A stretch of 64,000 bases of DNA from VXPQ01 sp965248175 (GTDB taxonomy: Bacteria; Bacteroidota; Rhodothermia; Rhodothermales; VXPQ01): positions 620,001-684,000 of the forward strand of contig OZ252093.1 in NCBI GenBank assembly GCA_965248175.1, given 5' to 3'. Both the position numbers and the translations under genes were made by a program. Under the pieces are notes generated by a model. That model made no database searches. It was not told where the DNA came from and worked only from the letters and a program-made list of their open reading frames with translations. Shown here one piece after another: positions 17,575 through 27,098 of the stretch (position 1 is its first letter; every line of letters starts with the position of its first letter).

Positions 17575-19488
17575 ATGCCTGCTCTCTTTGATTTCGAAAC
17601 GATTCCGGAACTCTTCAACGGGATCGTGGCCCGGTACCGGGGAAAGAACCGTGCGGCATTCCGGTACAAAGACCGCATATCCCGCACGTGGGTGGACATA
17701 TCCTGGGAGGCAATGGAGGAGCGTGTCCACGACATGGCGGGGTTCCTCCGGCAAGAAAGTATCGAAAAAGGAGCGCGCGTAGCCATCCTGTCGGAAAACC
17801 GCCCGGAATGGGCCGTTACGGATCTGGCCACGCAGTTGCTCGGTGCGGTTAACGTATCCCTCTACACATCCCTGCCCGCCGATCAGGCAGCCTGGATTCT
17901 CCAGGATTCCGGCGCGGCCATTTTTGTGGTATCCACCCCTATTCAGCAGCGCAAGGCCGAGAAAATTTTTGACGAATGCCCCGATCTTCGCCGGATTGTT
18001 TCCATGAGCGCGGGCGGCAAGAACAAAAGCAGTAACGAGAGGGGAACGGAACACGTGCTGTCGTGGGACGACGCATTGCAAGCCGGGCGGGCGCATCGGA
18101 GTGCACTGGCTGGGCAACCCGGAGCGACCCTGTTCGCGGACGTGACTCCGGACGACCTGTCCGCCCTTATATACACGAGTGGCACGACGGGGCGGCCCAA
18201 GGGAGTCATGCTCACGCATCGCAATTTCTGCTCGAATGTGAAAGCCGTGCTCGGCCTGTTGCCGATCACGGAGAACGACCACCATCTTTCCTTTCTGCCG
18301 CTTGCTCATGCGCTGGAGCGCACCGGGGGATACCTGGTAGTCATGGCCTGCGGCGCCACCGTGTCCTATGCGGAAAGTATCGATGCACTGAACAGGAACT
18401 TACCGGAGGTGTCCCCGACTATCCTGCTCTCTGTGCCGCGCGTCTTCGAACGCCTGTATCATGCCATCCAAAAATCGGTGGAAGAGGGATCGGCGATACA
18501 GAAGAAGGTGTTCGCCTGGGCGGTGGCGACTGGCTACAAGGCCGCCGAACGGCGCATGAGGAAAAGAGCAGTGGGGCCGCTTCTCGGTCTGCAATGCACC
18601 TTGGCCCATCGGCTGGTCTTTTCGAAATTGCATCAAAAACTGGGAGGAAAACTGCGGCTCGCCTTTTCCGGCGGAGCAGCTCTTCCGGGAGAAATCGGCA
18701 TGTTCTTTCAGGCTGCCGGCATCCCGATTATCGAGGGGTACGGCCTGACCGAGACCGCCCCCGGCCTCTCGTTCAACCCGGTGGAACGCCCCCGGTACGG
18801 AACCGTCGGACACATCATCCCCGGAACGACCGTCGGCATTCGGGACCTCGACGACAATCATATCATCGGGCAATTGTCCGGAGACGAGTACCCTTCCGAC
18901 CTGACGACCGGCGCAGGAGAAATCGTAGCCCGGGGGCCGAACGTGATGAAAGGCTACTGGAACAACCCCGAGGCGACCCGGCAAGCCATCGACGCCGACG
19001 GCTGGTACCACACCGGCGATGTGGGCCGGTTCGAGGACGGCTACCTGGTGATTACCGACCGGATCAAGCACATGATCGTCTCGGCAGGCGGGAAGAACAT
19101 CTACCCGGGGCCTATCGAAGATGCCTTCAAGACGGCGCCGTTTATCGACCAGATCGTGGTGCTGGGAGAGGGGCGGGAATTTCTGGCTGCGCTTGTGACC
19201 CCAAACCGGGATTTCCTCGAAACGTACGCCGCGGATCATGGATTGGAAGCCGGTGAGGACACCCCGCTGATCGCTCACACAAAGGTGCTCGGTCTGTTCG
19301 ACCGGGCGTTCCGCGAATATTCCCGCACCGCTGCCGCCCACGAAAAAATCCGGGCGTTCCGGCTACTGGACGAGCCGTTCTCCGTGGAGAATGGATTCCT
19401 CACACCGACCCTGAAACCGCGCCGATCCCGGATCGAGGCGCACTATGCCGCGTTGATCGCAGACATGTACGAGAAGTGGAGGCGGTGA
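17575..19488 (+). CDS. fadD: Long-chain fatty acid-CoA ligase (AMP-forming)
   Basis: A 637-residue ANL-superfamily enzyme that activates fatty acids to acyl-CoA through an acyl-adenylate. The P-loop-like motif YTSGTTGRPKG begins at residue 200; GYGLTETAPG, WYHTGDVG and DRIKHMIVSAGGKNIYPGPIE (A8 hinge with the GKN lysine region) follow in order. Length matches the bacterial long-chain ACSL/FACL15-like type (~600-640) rather than E. coli FadD (561). It stands between the orphan signal-peptide ORF and tRNA-Pro. It likely feeds beta-oxidation or phospholipid remodelling; chain-length preference cannot be read from sequence. Confidence 0.9.
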   Translation: MPALFDFETIPELFNGIVARYRGKNRAAFRYKDRISRTWVDISWEAMEERVHDMAGFLRQESIEKGARVAILSENRPEWAVTDLATQLLGAVNVSLYTSLPADQAAWILQDSGAAIFVVSTPIQQRKAEKIFDECPDLRRIVSMSAGGKNKSSNERGTEHVLSWDDALQAGRAHRSALAGQPGATLFADVTPDDLSALIYTSGTTGRPKGVMLTHRNFCSNVKAVLGLLPITENDHHLSFLPLAHALERTGGYLVVMACGATVSYAESIDALNRNLPEVSPTILLSVPRVFERLYHAIQKSVEEGSAIQKKVFAWAVATGYKAAERRMRKRAVGPLLGLQCTLAHRLVFSKLHQKLGGKLRLAFSGGAALPGEIGMFFQAAGIPIIEGYGLTETAPGLSFNPVERPRYGTVGHIIPGTTVGIRDLDDNHIIGQLSGDEYPSDLTTGAGEIVARGPNVMKGYWNNPEATRQAIDADGWYHTGDVGRFEDGYLVITDRIKHMIVSAGGKNIYPGPIEDAFKTAPFIDQIVVLGEGREFLAALVTPNRDFLETYAADHGLEAGEDTPLIAHTKVLGLFDRAFREYSRTAAAHEKIRAFRLLDEPFSVENGFLTPTLKPRRSRIEAHYAALIADMYEKWRR

Positions 19489-19563
19489 AACCCGACAGGA
19501 GAGCGTGCGTTGGAAGTCGTCTTTTGTCCGCTTTCGGATTTGTGGAAGCGGGTTGTGACTTTT

Positions 19564-19640
<77 letters not shown>

Positions 19641-20081
19641 TTTTATAGATTCCGGTGATTTCGCCGTCCTCCGCGTCAGCGGAGGCGGCGTGCGCGATGA
19701 TTGACCATGGCTCCGGGAACTAGACTTGAAGGACAGGAACCGGCCTGTCAGCCCACTTGGGCGGCATAGTCGTCCAAGCATTGGAAGAACCATATCCCGC
19801 GCTACTCGCCGGCCGGCAACAACGGCGCCCTGATCTACGCCAAGATCAGCTACTCGATGTAGCTTACGTTCCGCTTGCGGCCAACGAGGACCGTGCTCGG
19901 GGTTTGACGCCAGACGCACTCGGCGTCGAACAGAGATGGTCCGGGTTGATTGGACAGATTTCGGCAGAATTTAAGGTGTAGCGTTGCGGCCTTGTTCCTT
20001 TTCCCGAAACCATTTCCGGGTTTGTTACTATCACAAACAATGGGTAACCCGGATAATGCGTGTCGCTGCTCGTTCTGTTCC
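19641..20081. other. Gene-free interval between tRNA-Pro and the Cys/His-rich gene
   Basis: About 440 bp without a convincing gene. At 19780-19858 a short plus-strand frame bounded by stops reads WKNHIPRYSPAGNNGALIYAKISYSM, which looks like the C-terminal end of some protein and may be a gene fragment left after an exchange at the tRNA 3' side. A tRNA 3' flank is a common integration point, but no integrase or direct repeat of the tRNA end was seen. Confidence 0.35.
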
Positions 20082-20549
20082 ATGCTCACTGCGCTGAGAA
20101 CATACAGGCTTCTTTCCACGCTGCTCGGCCTGAGTTTGCTGTTCGGCGTGGCGTCGCCTTTGGTGCAAACGACCTGCGCCATGGGGCAAAACGACCTGCA
20201 CGGAGCCCACGACTGCCATCCCGAAAACACGCATTCCCATGCGTCTACCGATGCGCCGGCGCCTCCCTGCACGCACAAAGATGAATCGACGCACGAAGGG
20301 GTTGTACCATCTTCGTTTGATGCCCCGCCATGCTGCGTATTTGAATCGGCTTCGACCAGCGAGGCCGTAGCGCTTCTTTCCAGGACCTCCTGGCGCAGTG
20401 CAAGCAGTTCTTTGCTTGCTCTCCTTCCCCATACCGGATACGAGGCGCCGGACAACATATCTACACTCCCGCGCATCTCCGCTTCGCCATTCTTTACCGG
20501 CTTTCCCCTCGTCGATAGGCAAGCCCTTCTCGCTACGTTCCTGATCTGA
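20082..20549 (+). CDS. Secreted or membrane-anchored Cys/His-rich protein preceding the Cus operon
   Basis: 155 residues from the ATG at 20082 (MLTALRTYRLLST...); the upstream extension to 19950 has no similar character. A hydrophobic segment at about 10-30 is a signal peptide or anchor. The following ~60 residues are crowded with possible metal ligands: C-A-M-G, HGAHDCH, THSH, CTHKD and PPCCVF. It ends 90 bp before the TolC-like gene. Position and composition suggest a periplasmic copper/silver-binding accessory, similar in concept to CusF or the DUF2946-type proteins found near copper genes, but no family is firmly recognised and metal binding is inferred. Confidence 0.6.
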   Translation: MLTALRTYRLLSTLLGLSLLFGVASPLVQTTCAMGQNDLHGAHDCHPENTHSHASTDAPAPPCTHKDESTHEGVVPSSFDAPPCCVFESASTSEAVALLSRTSWRSASSSLLALLPHTGYEAPDNISTLPRISASPFFTGFPLVDRQALLATFLI

Positions 20550-20639
20550 CAGGATTCTTGATTGCCACTACCCCTTGAGGTCCGGCTCGGCCGTGCCTCT
20601 CGTGTTTGCAACAGGAAGTCCTAACAGGTCAGGAAATCC

Positions 20640-21953
20640 ATGAAGCTGATTCAATCCATTGGCGCCGCCCGCGCCATACTCATCGCCGTGCTTCTGCTCC
20701 CGGCGATTGCCCATGGAAAGCATCGACCGGTCGCGCCGGCCGACACGCTCCTAATTCTCGACGATCTCCTAACAGAGGTACGAGCCAACAACCCATCTCT
20801 GCGAGTGTCCCGACTGGAGGCAGATGCACTGGCCACCCGAAGCGGCCAGGTGTCTGTCTTGCCGGATCCTTCCGTGATGATCGGGTACCAACCGTACCCG
20901 CTCCTGACGGCGCGCGGCACGCAGCGCAGCCAATGGCGCATCGAGCAGATGGTACCGTATCCCGGCAAGCTCAGTCTCCAGGGCGACATCGCCGACCTGA
21001 GCGCCGAAATCGCAGGCTTTGAAGCAGATACCTTCGAAGAGGATCTGCTCTTCGAGGCCAAGCAGACGTACTACGAACTCTATCGGGTCCAGCAGCAGGA
21101 GCAACTCATCCTCGCTTTTCAGGACAGGTTGGAAAACTTTGAAGAGGCCGCCGCCGCGCAATACGAAGTGGGTACCGGCATGCAGCAAGCCATTCTGAAA
21201 GCGCAACTGGAGAAGAACACGCTCGCGCGCGTGCAGATTGAGCTTGCAGAGCGTCGCCGCACAGCGGCCGAGACCCTGGCGCGCCTGCTCAACCGGCCCA
21301 CATCGGATGCCTTTATGGCTGGCGTCCGGGTCGAGGCGCCGCCCATTCTTCGCCTTGATGAAGCCGCGCTGTTAGAGATCGCCTTAAGGGAGCGGCCCGA
21401 AACCGATGTCCTCGACGCAGCAGCGCGGCACGCCGATGCCCAGATCGCACTGGCCCGCAAACAGTTCATGCCCGATTTCGGCCTGAACATCACCTATTTC
21501 GACATAGGTAGTGCTGACGCGCCACCGACGGCCACGGGGCGTGATGCTGTCGCCATTGGCGCTACCATCAAAGTACCGCTCCAGCGGGGGGGCCTGCGGG
21601 CCCGGTTGGAGGAAACCCGCATACGTCGCATCCAGGTCGAGGCGCGTCAGGAAGCGCTTGAGACCTCGTTCCAGACGCAGATCGCCGATCTCGTAAGCCG
21701 GCTGCGGGGGGAGGCACAGCAGCTTGCCCTTTATCGGGAAGCCCTTATTCCTCAGGCCGAGACAACGCTTCAGGCTACGCTCAGCGCCTACACCACCGGT
21801 CGCACCGATTTTCTTGACCTCCTTGACGCCGAGCGCATGCTCTTCTCGTTGGGAACGGGCTACGAAGACACGTTCGCGCGCTACCTGAAGATGACCGCCG
21901 CCCTCGAACGAACGCTTGGCGTCAGCTCGCTTGCAGACCTTGACACGCTTTAG
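20640..21953 (+). CDS. cusC: TolC/CusC-family outer-membrane efflux channel
   Basis: 437 residues with an N-terminal signal peptide (about 1-26, ending AHGK). The mature part shows the TolC internal duplication of long amphipathic helices (LSAEIAGFEADTFEEDLLFEAKQ; AALERTLG) separated by barrel strands, with the conserved P-Y-P-G-K entry to the first helix hairpin (EQMVPYPGKLSLQ). It would be the outer-membrane exit duct for the RND pump. There is no space between its TAG and the CusB ATG, so the three genes form a single translationally coupled operon. Assignment to CusC comes from the neighbours. Confidence 0.88.
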   Translation: MKLIQSIGAARAILIAVLLLPAIAHGKHRPVAPADTLLILDDLLTEVRANNPSLRVSRLEADALATRSGQVSVLPDPSVMIGYQPYPLLTARGTQRSQWRIEQMVPYPGKLSLQGDIADLSAEIAGFEADTFEEDLLFEAKQTYYELYRVQQQEQLILAFQDRLENFEEAAAAQYEVGTGMQQAILKAQLEKNTLARVQIELAERRRTAAETLARLLNRPTSDAFMAGVRVEAPPILRLDEAALLEIALRERPETDVLDAAARHADAQIALARKQFMPDFGLNITYFDIGSADAPPTATGRDAVAIGATIKVPLQRGGLRARLEETRIRRIQVEARQEALETSFQTQIADLVSRLRGEAQQLALYREALIPQAETTLQATLSAYTTGRTDFLDLLDAERMLFSLGTGYEDTFARYLKMTAALERTLGVSSLADLDTL

Positions 21954-23381
21954 ATGCCCAACCCGGCATCCAGCCAGACCTTGAATACCATGAATATCCA
22001 ACGATTCGCCAAATGGCTCGGAATCCCGCTGCTGCTTCTGGCGCTTGCCGCAGGTGGTTTTTTTCTCGGGCGCATAACCACCGATGAAACAGCAACCGTA
22101 GCTCGGCACGAAATGTCCATCGCCGAAGGCGAGCGCAACGTCCTTTACTGGCAAGCGCCTATGGACCCGACGGAGATGTACGACCGGCCCGGCAAATCGG
22201 CCATGGGCATGGATCTGATACCCGTCTACGAGGACGAAGCAGGAGTGGAATCGGGTAGTACCGTGTCCATCGATCCGGCAACCGTACAGAACATGGGCGT
22301 ACGAACCGATCACGCCCGGCGGATGGACTTTTCCCGTATGATCCGCACCGTCGGTGAGGTCCAGTACGACGAAGAGCGCCTCTATCTGGTCAACGCCAAG
22401 ATATCCGGCTGGATCGAAAAGCTTTACGTCAACTTCATCGGCGACCAGGTCCGGCAGGGAGACCCGTTGATGGAAATCTACTCACCGGAACTGGTTGCCA
22501 CACAGCAGGAATATCTGCTGGCGCTCAAAAACTACCGGATGTTAGCCGAGAGTAGCGTCCCTTCGGTCCGGGAAGACGCCGAGAACCTACTGGCCTCGGC
22601 TCGCACCCGCCTTGAATACTGGGACATCCCCTCCTCAGAGATTGAGCGTCTGAAGCAAACCGGCGAGGTTAAAAAGACGACTCTGCTCGAAGCCCCGGCC
22701 ACCGGCATCGTCGTGAAAAGAGACGCCATGGAAGGCGCCTATATCGAAGCCGGGATGGACCTCTTCGAAATTGCCGACCTGCGGACTGTGTGGGTGCATG
22801 CCAGCTTCTACGACAACGAGGCGCCGTGGATCAGGGAGGGGCAACAGGTCGAGATGGAACTATCCTATTTGCCGGGGAAGACCTACACGGGGCAGGTCTC
22901 CTACATCTACCCCTATCTGCGCGAGAAAGCCCGCGACGTGCATGTGCGCCTGATCTTCTCCAATCCGGATATGGACCTCAAGCCGGGGATGTACGCCAAT
23001 ATCCAGCTCCAGGGCAAGGTCATACCCGATGCGTTGGTAGTGCCCTCCGAGGCCGTGATTCGTTCCGGCGCACGGGCAATCATCTTCGTGGTCCGCGGAG
23101 AGGGTCGGTTCGAGCCACGCGAAGTCCGGATCGGCGAAGAAGGCGGCCCGGGTAACCATCTGGTGCGGGTGCTCACCGGCCTGTCGGGCGACGAAGAGAT
23201 CGTCACGTCAGCCCAGTTCATGTTAGATAGCGAAAGCCGCTTGCAAGAGGTCATCCGGAAAATGCTGCAAGAGCAGACGCAATCAAGCACACAACCCGCC
23301 AGTGAAGAGTTGGGAGCCGTACCGGAGATGGTATCCACAGCGTCTGAAGAATCTGACGCACAAATGCATCAGCAGCATTGA
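21954..23381 (+). CDS. cusB: CusB-family periplasmic adaptor with N-terminal heavy-metal-binding domain
   Basis: 475 residues. A membrane anchor (about 22-40) is followed by a compact heavy-metal-binding (YHS-like/HMBD) segment at about 62-93, with YWQAPMDP and PGKSAMGMDLIPVY, the latter the hallmark ...GMxLxPVY ending. The MFP body follows: barrel-sandwich (ISGWIEKLYVNFIGDQVRQG), alpha hairpin, and beta-barrel (VWVHASFYD; PGMYANIQLQGK). Met-rich positions suit Cu(I)/Ag(I). It bridges CusC and CusA and may hand metal to the pump. The start directly follows the cusC stop; a second in-frame ATG 36 bp downstream (MNIQRFAKW) is a possible alternative start. Confidence 0.92.
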   Translation: MPNPASSQTLNTMNIQRFAKWLGIPLLLLALAAGGFFLGRITTDETATVARHEMSIAEGERNVLYWQAPMDPTEMYDRPGKSAMGMDLIPVYEDEAGVESGSTVSIDPATVQNMGVRTDHARRMDFSRMIRTVGEVQYDEERLYLVNAKISGWIEKLYVNFIGDQVRQGDPLMEIYSPELVATQQEYLLALKNYRMLAESSVPSVREDAENLLASARTRLEYWDIPSSEIERLKQTGEVKKTTLLEAPATGIVVKRDAMEGAYIEAGMDLFEIADLRTVWVHASFYDNEAPWIREGQQVEMELSYLPGKTYTGQVSYIYPYLREKARDVHVRLIFSNPDMDLKPGMYANIQLQGKVIPDALVVPSEAVIRSGARAIIFVVRGEGRFEPREVRIGEEGGPGNHLVRVLTGLSGDEEIVTSAQFMLDSESRLQEVIRKMLQEQTQSSTQPASEELGAVPEMVSTASEESDAQMHQQH

Positions 23382-23447
23382 GCCGGGGCGTCCTCCCTGA
23401 TTCCTCATTCGCCCCAGGGCATTCTCCGACCGTTTACAGAGAAAATC

Positions 23448-26400
23448 ATGCTGGAAAAGATCATAGAGGCCTCGGTCAATAACCGCTTGCTGGTGATCAT
23501 CTTCGCCCTCCTGATTGCACTGGCCGGCGCCTACGCGATGCTCCGCACACCCGTAGACGCTATCCCCGACTTGAGCGACGTGCAGGTTATCATCTTCACC
23601 GAATATCCGGGGCAGGCCCCGCAGGTCGTCGAAGATCAGGTGACATATCCGCTAACGACGGCCATGTTGGGGGTACCCTTTGCGAAAGCCGTGCGCGGCT
23701 ATTCGTTCTTCGGCTACTCGTTTGTCTACATCATCTTCGAAGACGGCACCGACATGTACTGGGCCCGCAGCCGGGTCCTGGAGTATCTCAACTATGTGGC
23801 AAGTCGGCTTCCCGGCGGTGTGACGCCCACTCTGGGGCCGGACGCCACCGGTGTAGGCTGGGCCTTCGAATATGTGATCGACGGCGGAGACCAGTACGAC
23901 CTTCAGCAACTGCGCTCAATCCAGGACTGGTTTCTGCGCTATGAACTGATGAGCGTGTCCGGTGTGGCCGAAGTGGCGTCCATCGGCGGCTACGTCAAGC
24001 AGTATCAGGTCGAGGTCGATCCCAACAAACTGCTGGCCTACAATATTCCATTGTCGAAAGTGCGCATGGCTCTGCAACGCAGCAACAACGACGTTGGCGG
24101 CAGACTTGTCGAAATGGGCGAGACCGAGTTTATGGTGCGCGGCCTGGGCTATATCCAATCGATCGAGGACATCGAAAACACGCCCGTCGGGGTGGACGAG
24201 AACGGCACGCCCATTCTGATCCGGAACATCGCCCATGTACACCTGGGACCCGAGTTACGTCGTGGCCTGGCCGATCTGGACGGCGAGGGCGAAACCGTCG
24301 GCGGCATCGTCATAATGCGCTATGGGGAAAACGCCCTGAAGACAATCGATGCCGTGAAAGCGAAACTGGAGGAACTGAAGGCGGGATTGCCGGAAGGGGT
24401 AACCATCCAGGCCGTCTACGACCGCAGCAGTCTCATCGAGCGCGCTATTGAAAATCTGAAAGGGGCGCTTCTCGAAGAGAGCATCATCGTCGCGCTGGTG
24501 ACGATCCTGTTCCTGCTGCACTTCCGCAGTGCCTTCGTCGCGATCTTCACACTCCCGATGGGCATTCTGATCGCGTTCCTGATAATGTATTTCCAGGGCC
24601 TCAATGCCAACATCATGTCGCTCAGCGGCATCGCCATCGCCATCGGCGCGATGGTCGACGCGGCTATCGTGATGATCGAAAACGCCCACAAACACATGGA
24701 GCGTGACGCCGGAAAGAAAGACCACTGGCGCATCATTATTGACGCGTCCAAAGAGGTCGGGCCGGCGTTGTTCTATTCGCTACTGATTATCACGCTCTCC
24801 TTCCTGCCTGTATTCACGCTCCAGGCGCAGGAAGGCCGGCTCTTCAAACCGCTGGCTTTCACGAAAACCTACGCCATGGCGGCCTCAGCGCTCCTGGCCA
24901 TCACGGTTGTACCGGTGCTGATGGGCTACTTCATACGCGGCAAAATCCTGCCGGAGAAAAAGAATCCCCTCAACCGCTTTCTGATGTACGTATATCGCCC
25001 GGTGATTCACGCCGTACTCCGGTTCAAATGGATAACTATTGCGGCTGCGCTGGTAGTCCTGGGGGTTACGGCCTATCCCCTCGGCAAGCTCGGCTCCGAA
25101 TTTATGCCGCCTTTGAACGAGGGGGATCTGCTCTACATGCCCACCACCGATCCGGGCATCAGCATTACCAAAGCCAAGGAACTCCTGCAGCAAACGAACA
25201 AAATCATCAAGAGCTTCCCCGAAGTGGATCATGCTTTCGGCAAGGCGGGCCGTGCCGAGACGGCGACTGACCCGGCCCCATTGTCGATGATAGAAACCAC
25301 GATCACCCTGAAACCGGAGACCGAGTGGCGAGAAGGCATGACCATGGACAAACTCGTCCGGGAGCTTGATGCCGCTATCGACTTTCCGGGCCTGACCAAC
25401 GCCTGGACCATGCCCATCAAAACGCGCATCGATATGCTCTCGACGGGTATCAAGACGCCGGTGGGCGTCAAATTGATGGGACCCGACCTGAATGTGCTTT
25501 CCGACCTGGGGCAACGCATTGCGGCTGTCCTGCAGACAGTACCGGGTACGTTGAGCGCCTTCCCGGACAAGGCTGTCGGCGGCAATTTTCTCGACTATCG
25601 CATAAACCGCGAAGAAGCCGCCCGGTACGGCCTGACCGTGGGCGATGTGCAGGATGTGATCATGTCGGCCATCGGCGGAATGAATGTCACACATACTGTC
25701 GAGGGCCTTGAACGTTACCCGGTCAACGTCCGCTACAGCCGCGAACTGCGTGATAACCTGCCGGCACTCCAGCGGGTACTGATTCCTACCCCCACGGAGG
25801 CGCATATCCCGCTGAGCTATGTGGCTGATTTCAGTATTGTCAACGGGCCGCCGGTCATTAAGAGCGAAAATGCGCGCACGACATCCTGGCTCTATGTGGA
25901 CATCCGCGATATCGATGTGGGGACCTACGTGAAGAACGCCCGCGCTACCGTGAATGAGCAGGTAGACCTGCCGGAGGGGTACAGCATGGTCTGGAGCGGA
26001 CAGTATGAATACATGGAACGGGCCCGGCAGCGCCTGCAGATCGTTATTCCGCTGACGCTCGTGATCATCTTTCTGCTGCTCTACTTAAACTTCAAGAACA
26101 TTACCGAAAGCCTGATAGTGATGTTGTCGCTGCCGTTTTCGCTCGTTGGCGGAGTCTGGTTGTTGTATCTGTTCAACTATAACCTCAGCGTAGCCGTTGG
26201 AGTCGGCTTCATTGCCCTGGCCGGAGTTGCTGCCGAAACAGGCGTGATCATGTTGATCTATCTCGATCAGGCCTATAAGGACAGACGCATGCGAGGACAA
26301 ATGACCTCGTTGAAGGATCTGTACGAAGCTATCATTTCGGGAGCCGTCGAGCGGGTGCGTCCCAAGATGATGACCGTCATGGCCATCATGGCCGGCCTGT

Positions 26401-26564
26401 TGCCCATTTTATGGGGGCACGGCACGGGCTCACAGGTAATGAAACGCATCGCGGCGCCGATGGTCGGGGGGATGATTTCGTCGACGATCCTGACGCTGGT
26501 TGTCATCCCGGTCATCTATTACCTATGGAAAAGCCAGGCGTTGAAGAGGTGGGCGAATCACTGA
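23448..26564 (+). CDS. cusA: CusA-type Cu(I)/Ag(I) RND efflux pump
   Basis: A 1038-residue inner-membrane proton antiporter of the heavy-metal RND family. Twelve membrane helices flank two large periplasmic loops. The proton-relay helix reads GAMVDAAIVMIENAHKH, the form seen in monovalent-metal CusA pumps rather than the divalent Czc type. Three methionines that form the CusA metal site are present at M564 (LLYMPTT), M614 (LSMIETT) and M663 (IDMLSTG); their spacing of 50 and 49 residues equals that of E. coli CusA M573/M623/M672. This makes copper/silver export likely. The gene starts 66 bp after cusB. Confidence 0.95.
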   Translation: MLEKIIEASVNNRLLVIIFALLIALAGAYAMLRTPVDAIPDLSDVQVIIFTEYPGQAPQVVEDQVTYPLTTAMLGVPFAKAVRGYSFFGYSFVYIIFEDGTDMYWARSRVLEYLNYVASRLPGGVTPTLGPDATGVGWAFEYVIDGGDQYDLQQLRSIQDWFLRYELMSVSGVAEVASIGGYVKQYQVEVDPNKLLAYNIPLSKVRMALQRSNNDVGGRLVEMGETEFMVRGLGYIQSIEDIENTPVGVDENGTPILIRNIAHVHLGPELRRGLADLDGEGETVGGIVIMRYGENALKTIDAVKAKLEELKAGLPEGVTIQAVYDRSSLIERAIENLKGALLEESIIVALVTILFLLHFRSAFVAIFTLPMGILIAFLIMYFQGLNANIMSLSGIAIAIGAMVDAAIVMIENAHKHMERDAGKKDHWRIIIDASKEVGPALFYSLLIITLSFLPVFTLQAQEGRLFKPLAFTKTYAMAASALLAITVVPVLMGYFIRGKILPEKKNPLNRFLMYVYRPVIHAVLRFKWITIAAALVVLGVTAYPLGKLGSEFMPPLNEGDLLYMPTTDPGISITKAKELLQQTNKIIKSFPEVDHAFGKAGRAETATDPAPLSMIETTITLKPETEWREGMTMDKLVRELDAAIDFPGLTNAWTMPIKTRIDMLSTGIKTPVGVKLMGPDLNVLSDLGQRIAAVLQTVPGTLSAFPDKAVGGNFLDYRINREEAARYGLTVGDVQDVIMSAIGGMNVTHTVEGLERYPVNVRYSRELRDNLPALQRVLIPTPTEAHIPLSYVADFSIVNGPPVIKSENARTTSWLYVDIRDIDVGTYVKNARATVNEQVDLPEGYSMVWSGQYEYMERARQRLQIVIPLTLVIIFLLLYLNFKNITESLIVMLSLPFSLVGGVWLLYLFNYNLSVAVGVGFIALAGVAAETGVIMLIYLDQAYKDRRMRGQMTSLKDLYEAIISGAVERVRPKMMTVMAIMAGLLPILWGHGTGSQVMKRIAAPMVGGMISSTILTLVVIPVIYYLWKSQALKRWANH

Positions 26565-26641
26565 CCAGGGCGGCATGAACCAAATGCGACAGTACACGTA
26601 AGGGACTGTCCTGTTTTTTCGAACCATATTCTGTAAACCCC

Positions 26642-26983
26642 ATGGAAGCTTTTGTCGATTGGTTTATGGGGCTTGGGGAACGCTACAACGTCAATCCGAT
26701 CATCTTCGGATCGATTTACGTGGGCGCCATTCCCTTCTTTACGGCCTCCATCGCCTGGCTCATTCGGAACCTGCGGCGTCGCCGGTCGATCGTGGCTCCC
26801 GTGTTGTCCGCCTCGTTTTTCTTCGTATCGGCCTACCTGTACCTGATCGTCGTCGGACGCGACATCCCCGTCTGGGTGTACGTCTTCGTCGCCTCCATGG
26901 TCATCTTCGGGGTGTTCTCCACCCTGAAGAAAATCCGGGGGCAGTTGAAGGAAGGGGAGGGTGAGGAGGGTCGCACTAATTGA
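26642..26983 (+). CDS. Small three-helix membrane protein
   Basis: 113 residues with three hydrophobic helices (about 20-40, 51-72, 77-94), an RRRR loop after helix 1 and a charged C-terminal tail (LKKIRGQLKEGEGEEGRTN). No family is recognised with certainty. It follows cusA by 77 bp and could belong to the same transcript, but nothing in it suggests metal binding. The last quarter of the gene (26895-26960) is the left copy of a 66-bp exact repeat found again at 34304-34369. The sequence here is a complete, in-frame gene, so this is most likely the source copy. Confidence 0.6.
   Translation: MEAFVDWFMGLGERYNVNPIIFGSIYVGAIPFFTASIAWLIRNLRRRRSIVAPVLSASFFFVSAYLYLIVVGRDIPVWVYVFVASMVIFGVFSTLKKIRGQLKEGEGEEGRTN
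26895..26960 (+). repeat. 66-bp direct repeat, left copy
   Basis: Identical over all 66 bp to 34304-34369, starting ccatggtcatcttcgggg. Here it is coding sequence for residues MVIFGVFSTLKKIRG... of the small membrane protein. Bases on both sides differ between copies. Confidence 0.97.
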
Positions 26984-27098
26984 TTTTTAGCGCTTTTAAG
27001 GGGCTTCATGCCTGGACAAAAACACACGACAAGAACCGCCACCGAAGTTCGGGAACGCACCATACGGATATCCTCCACTGGGGCGTAAGGCGGCCTCC

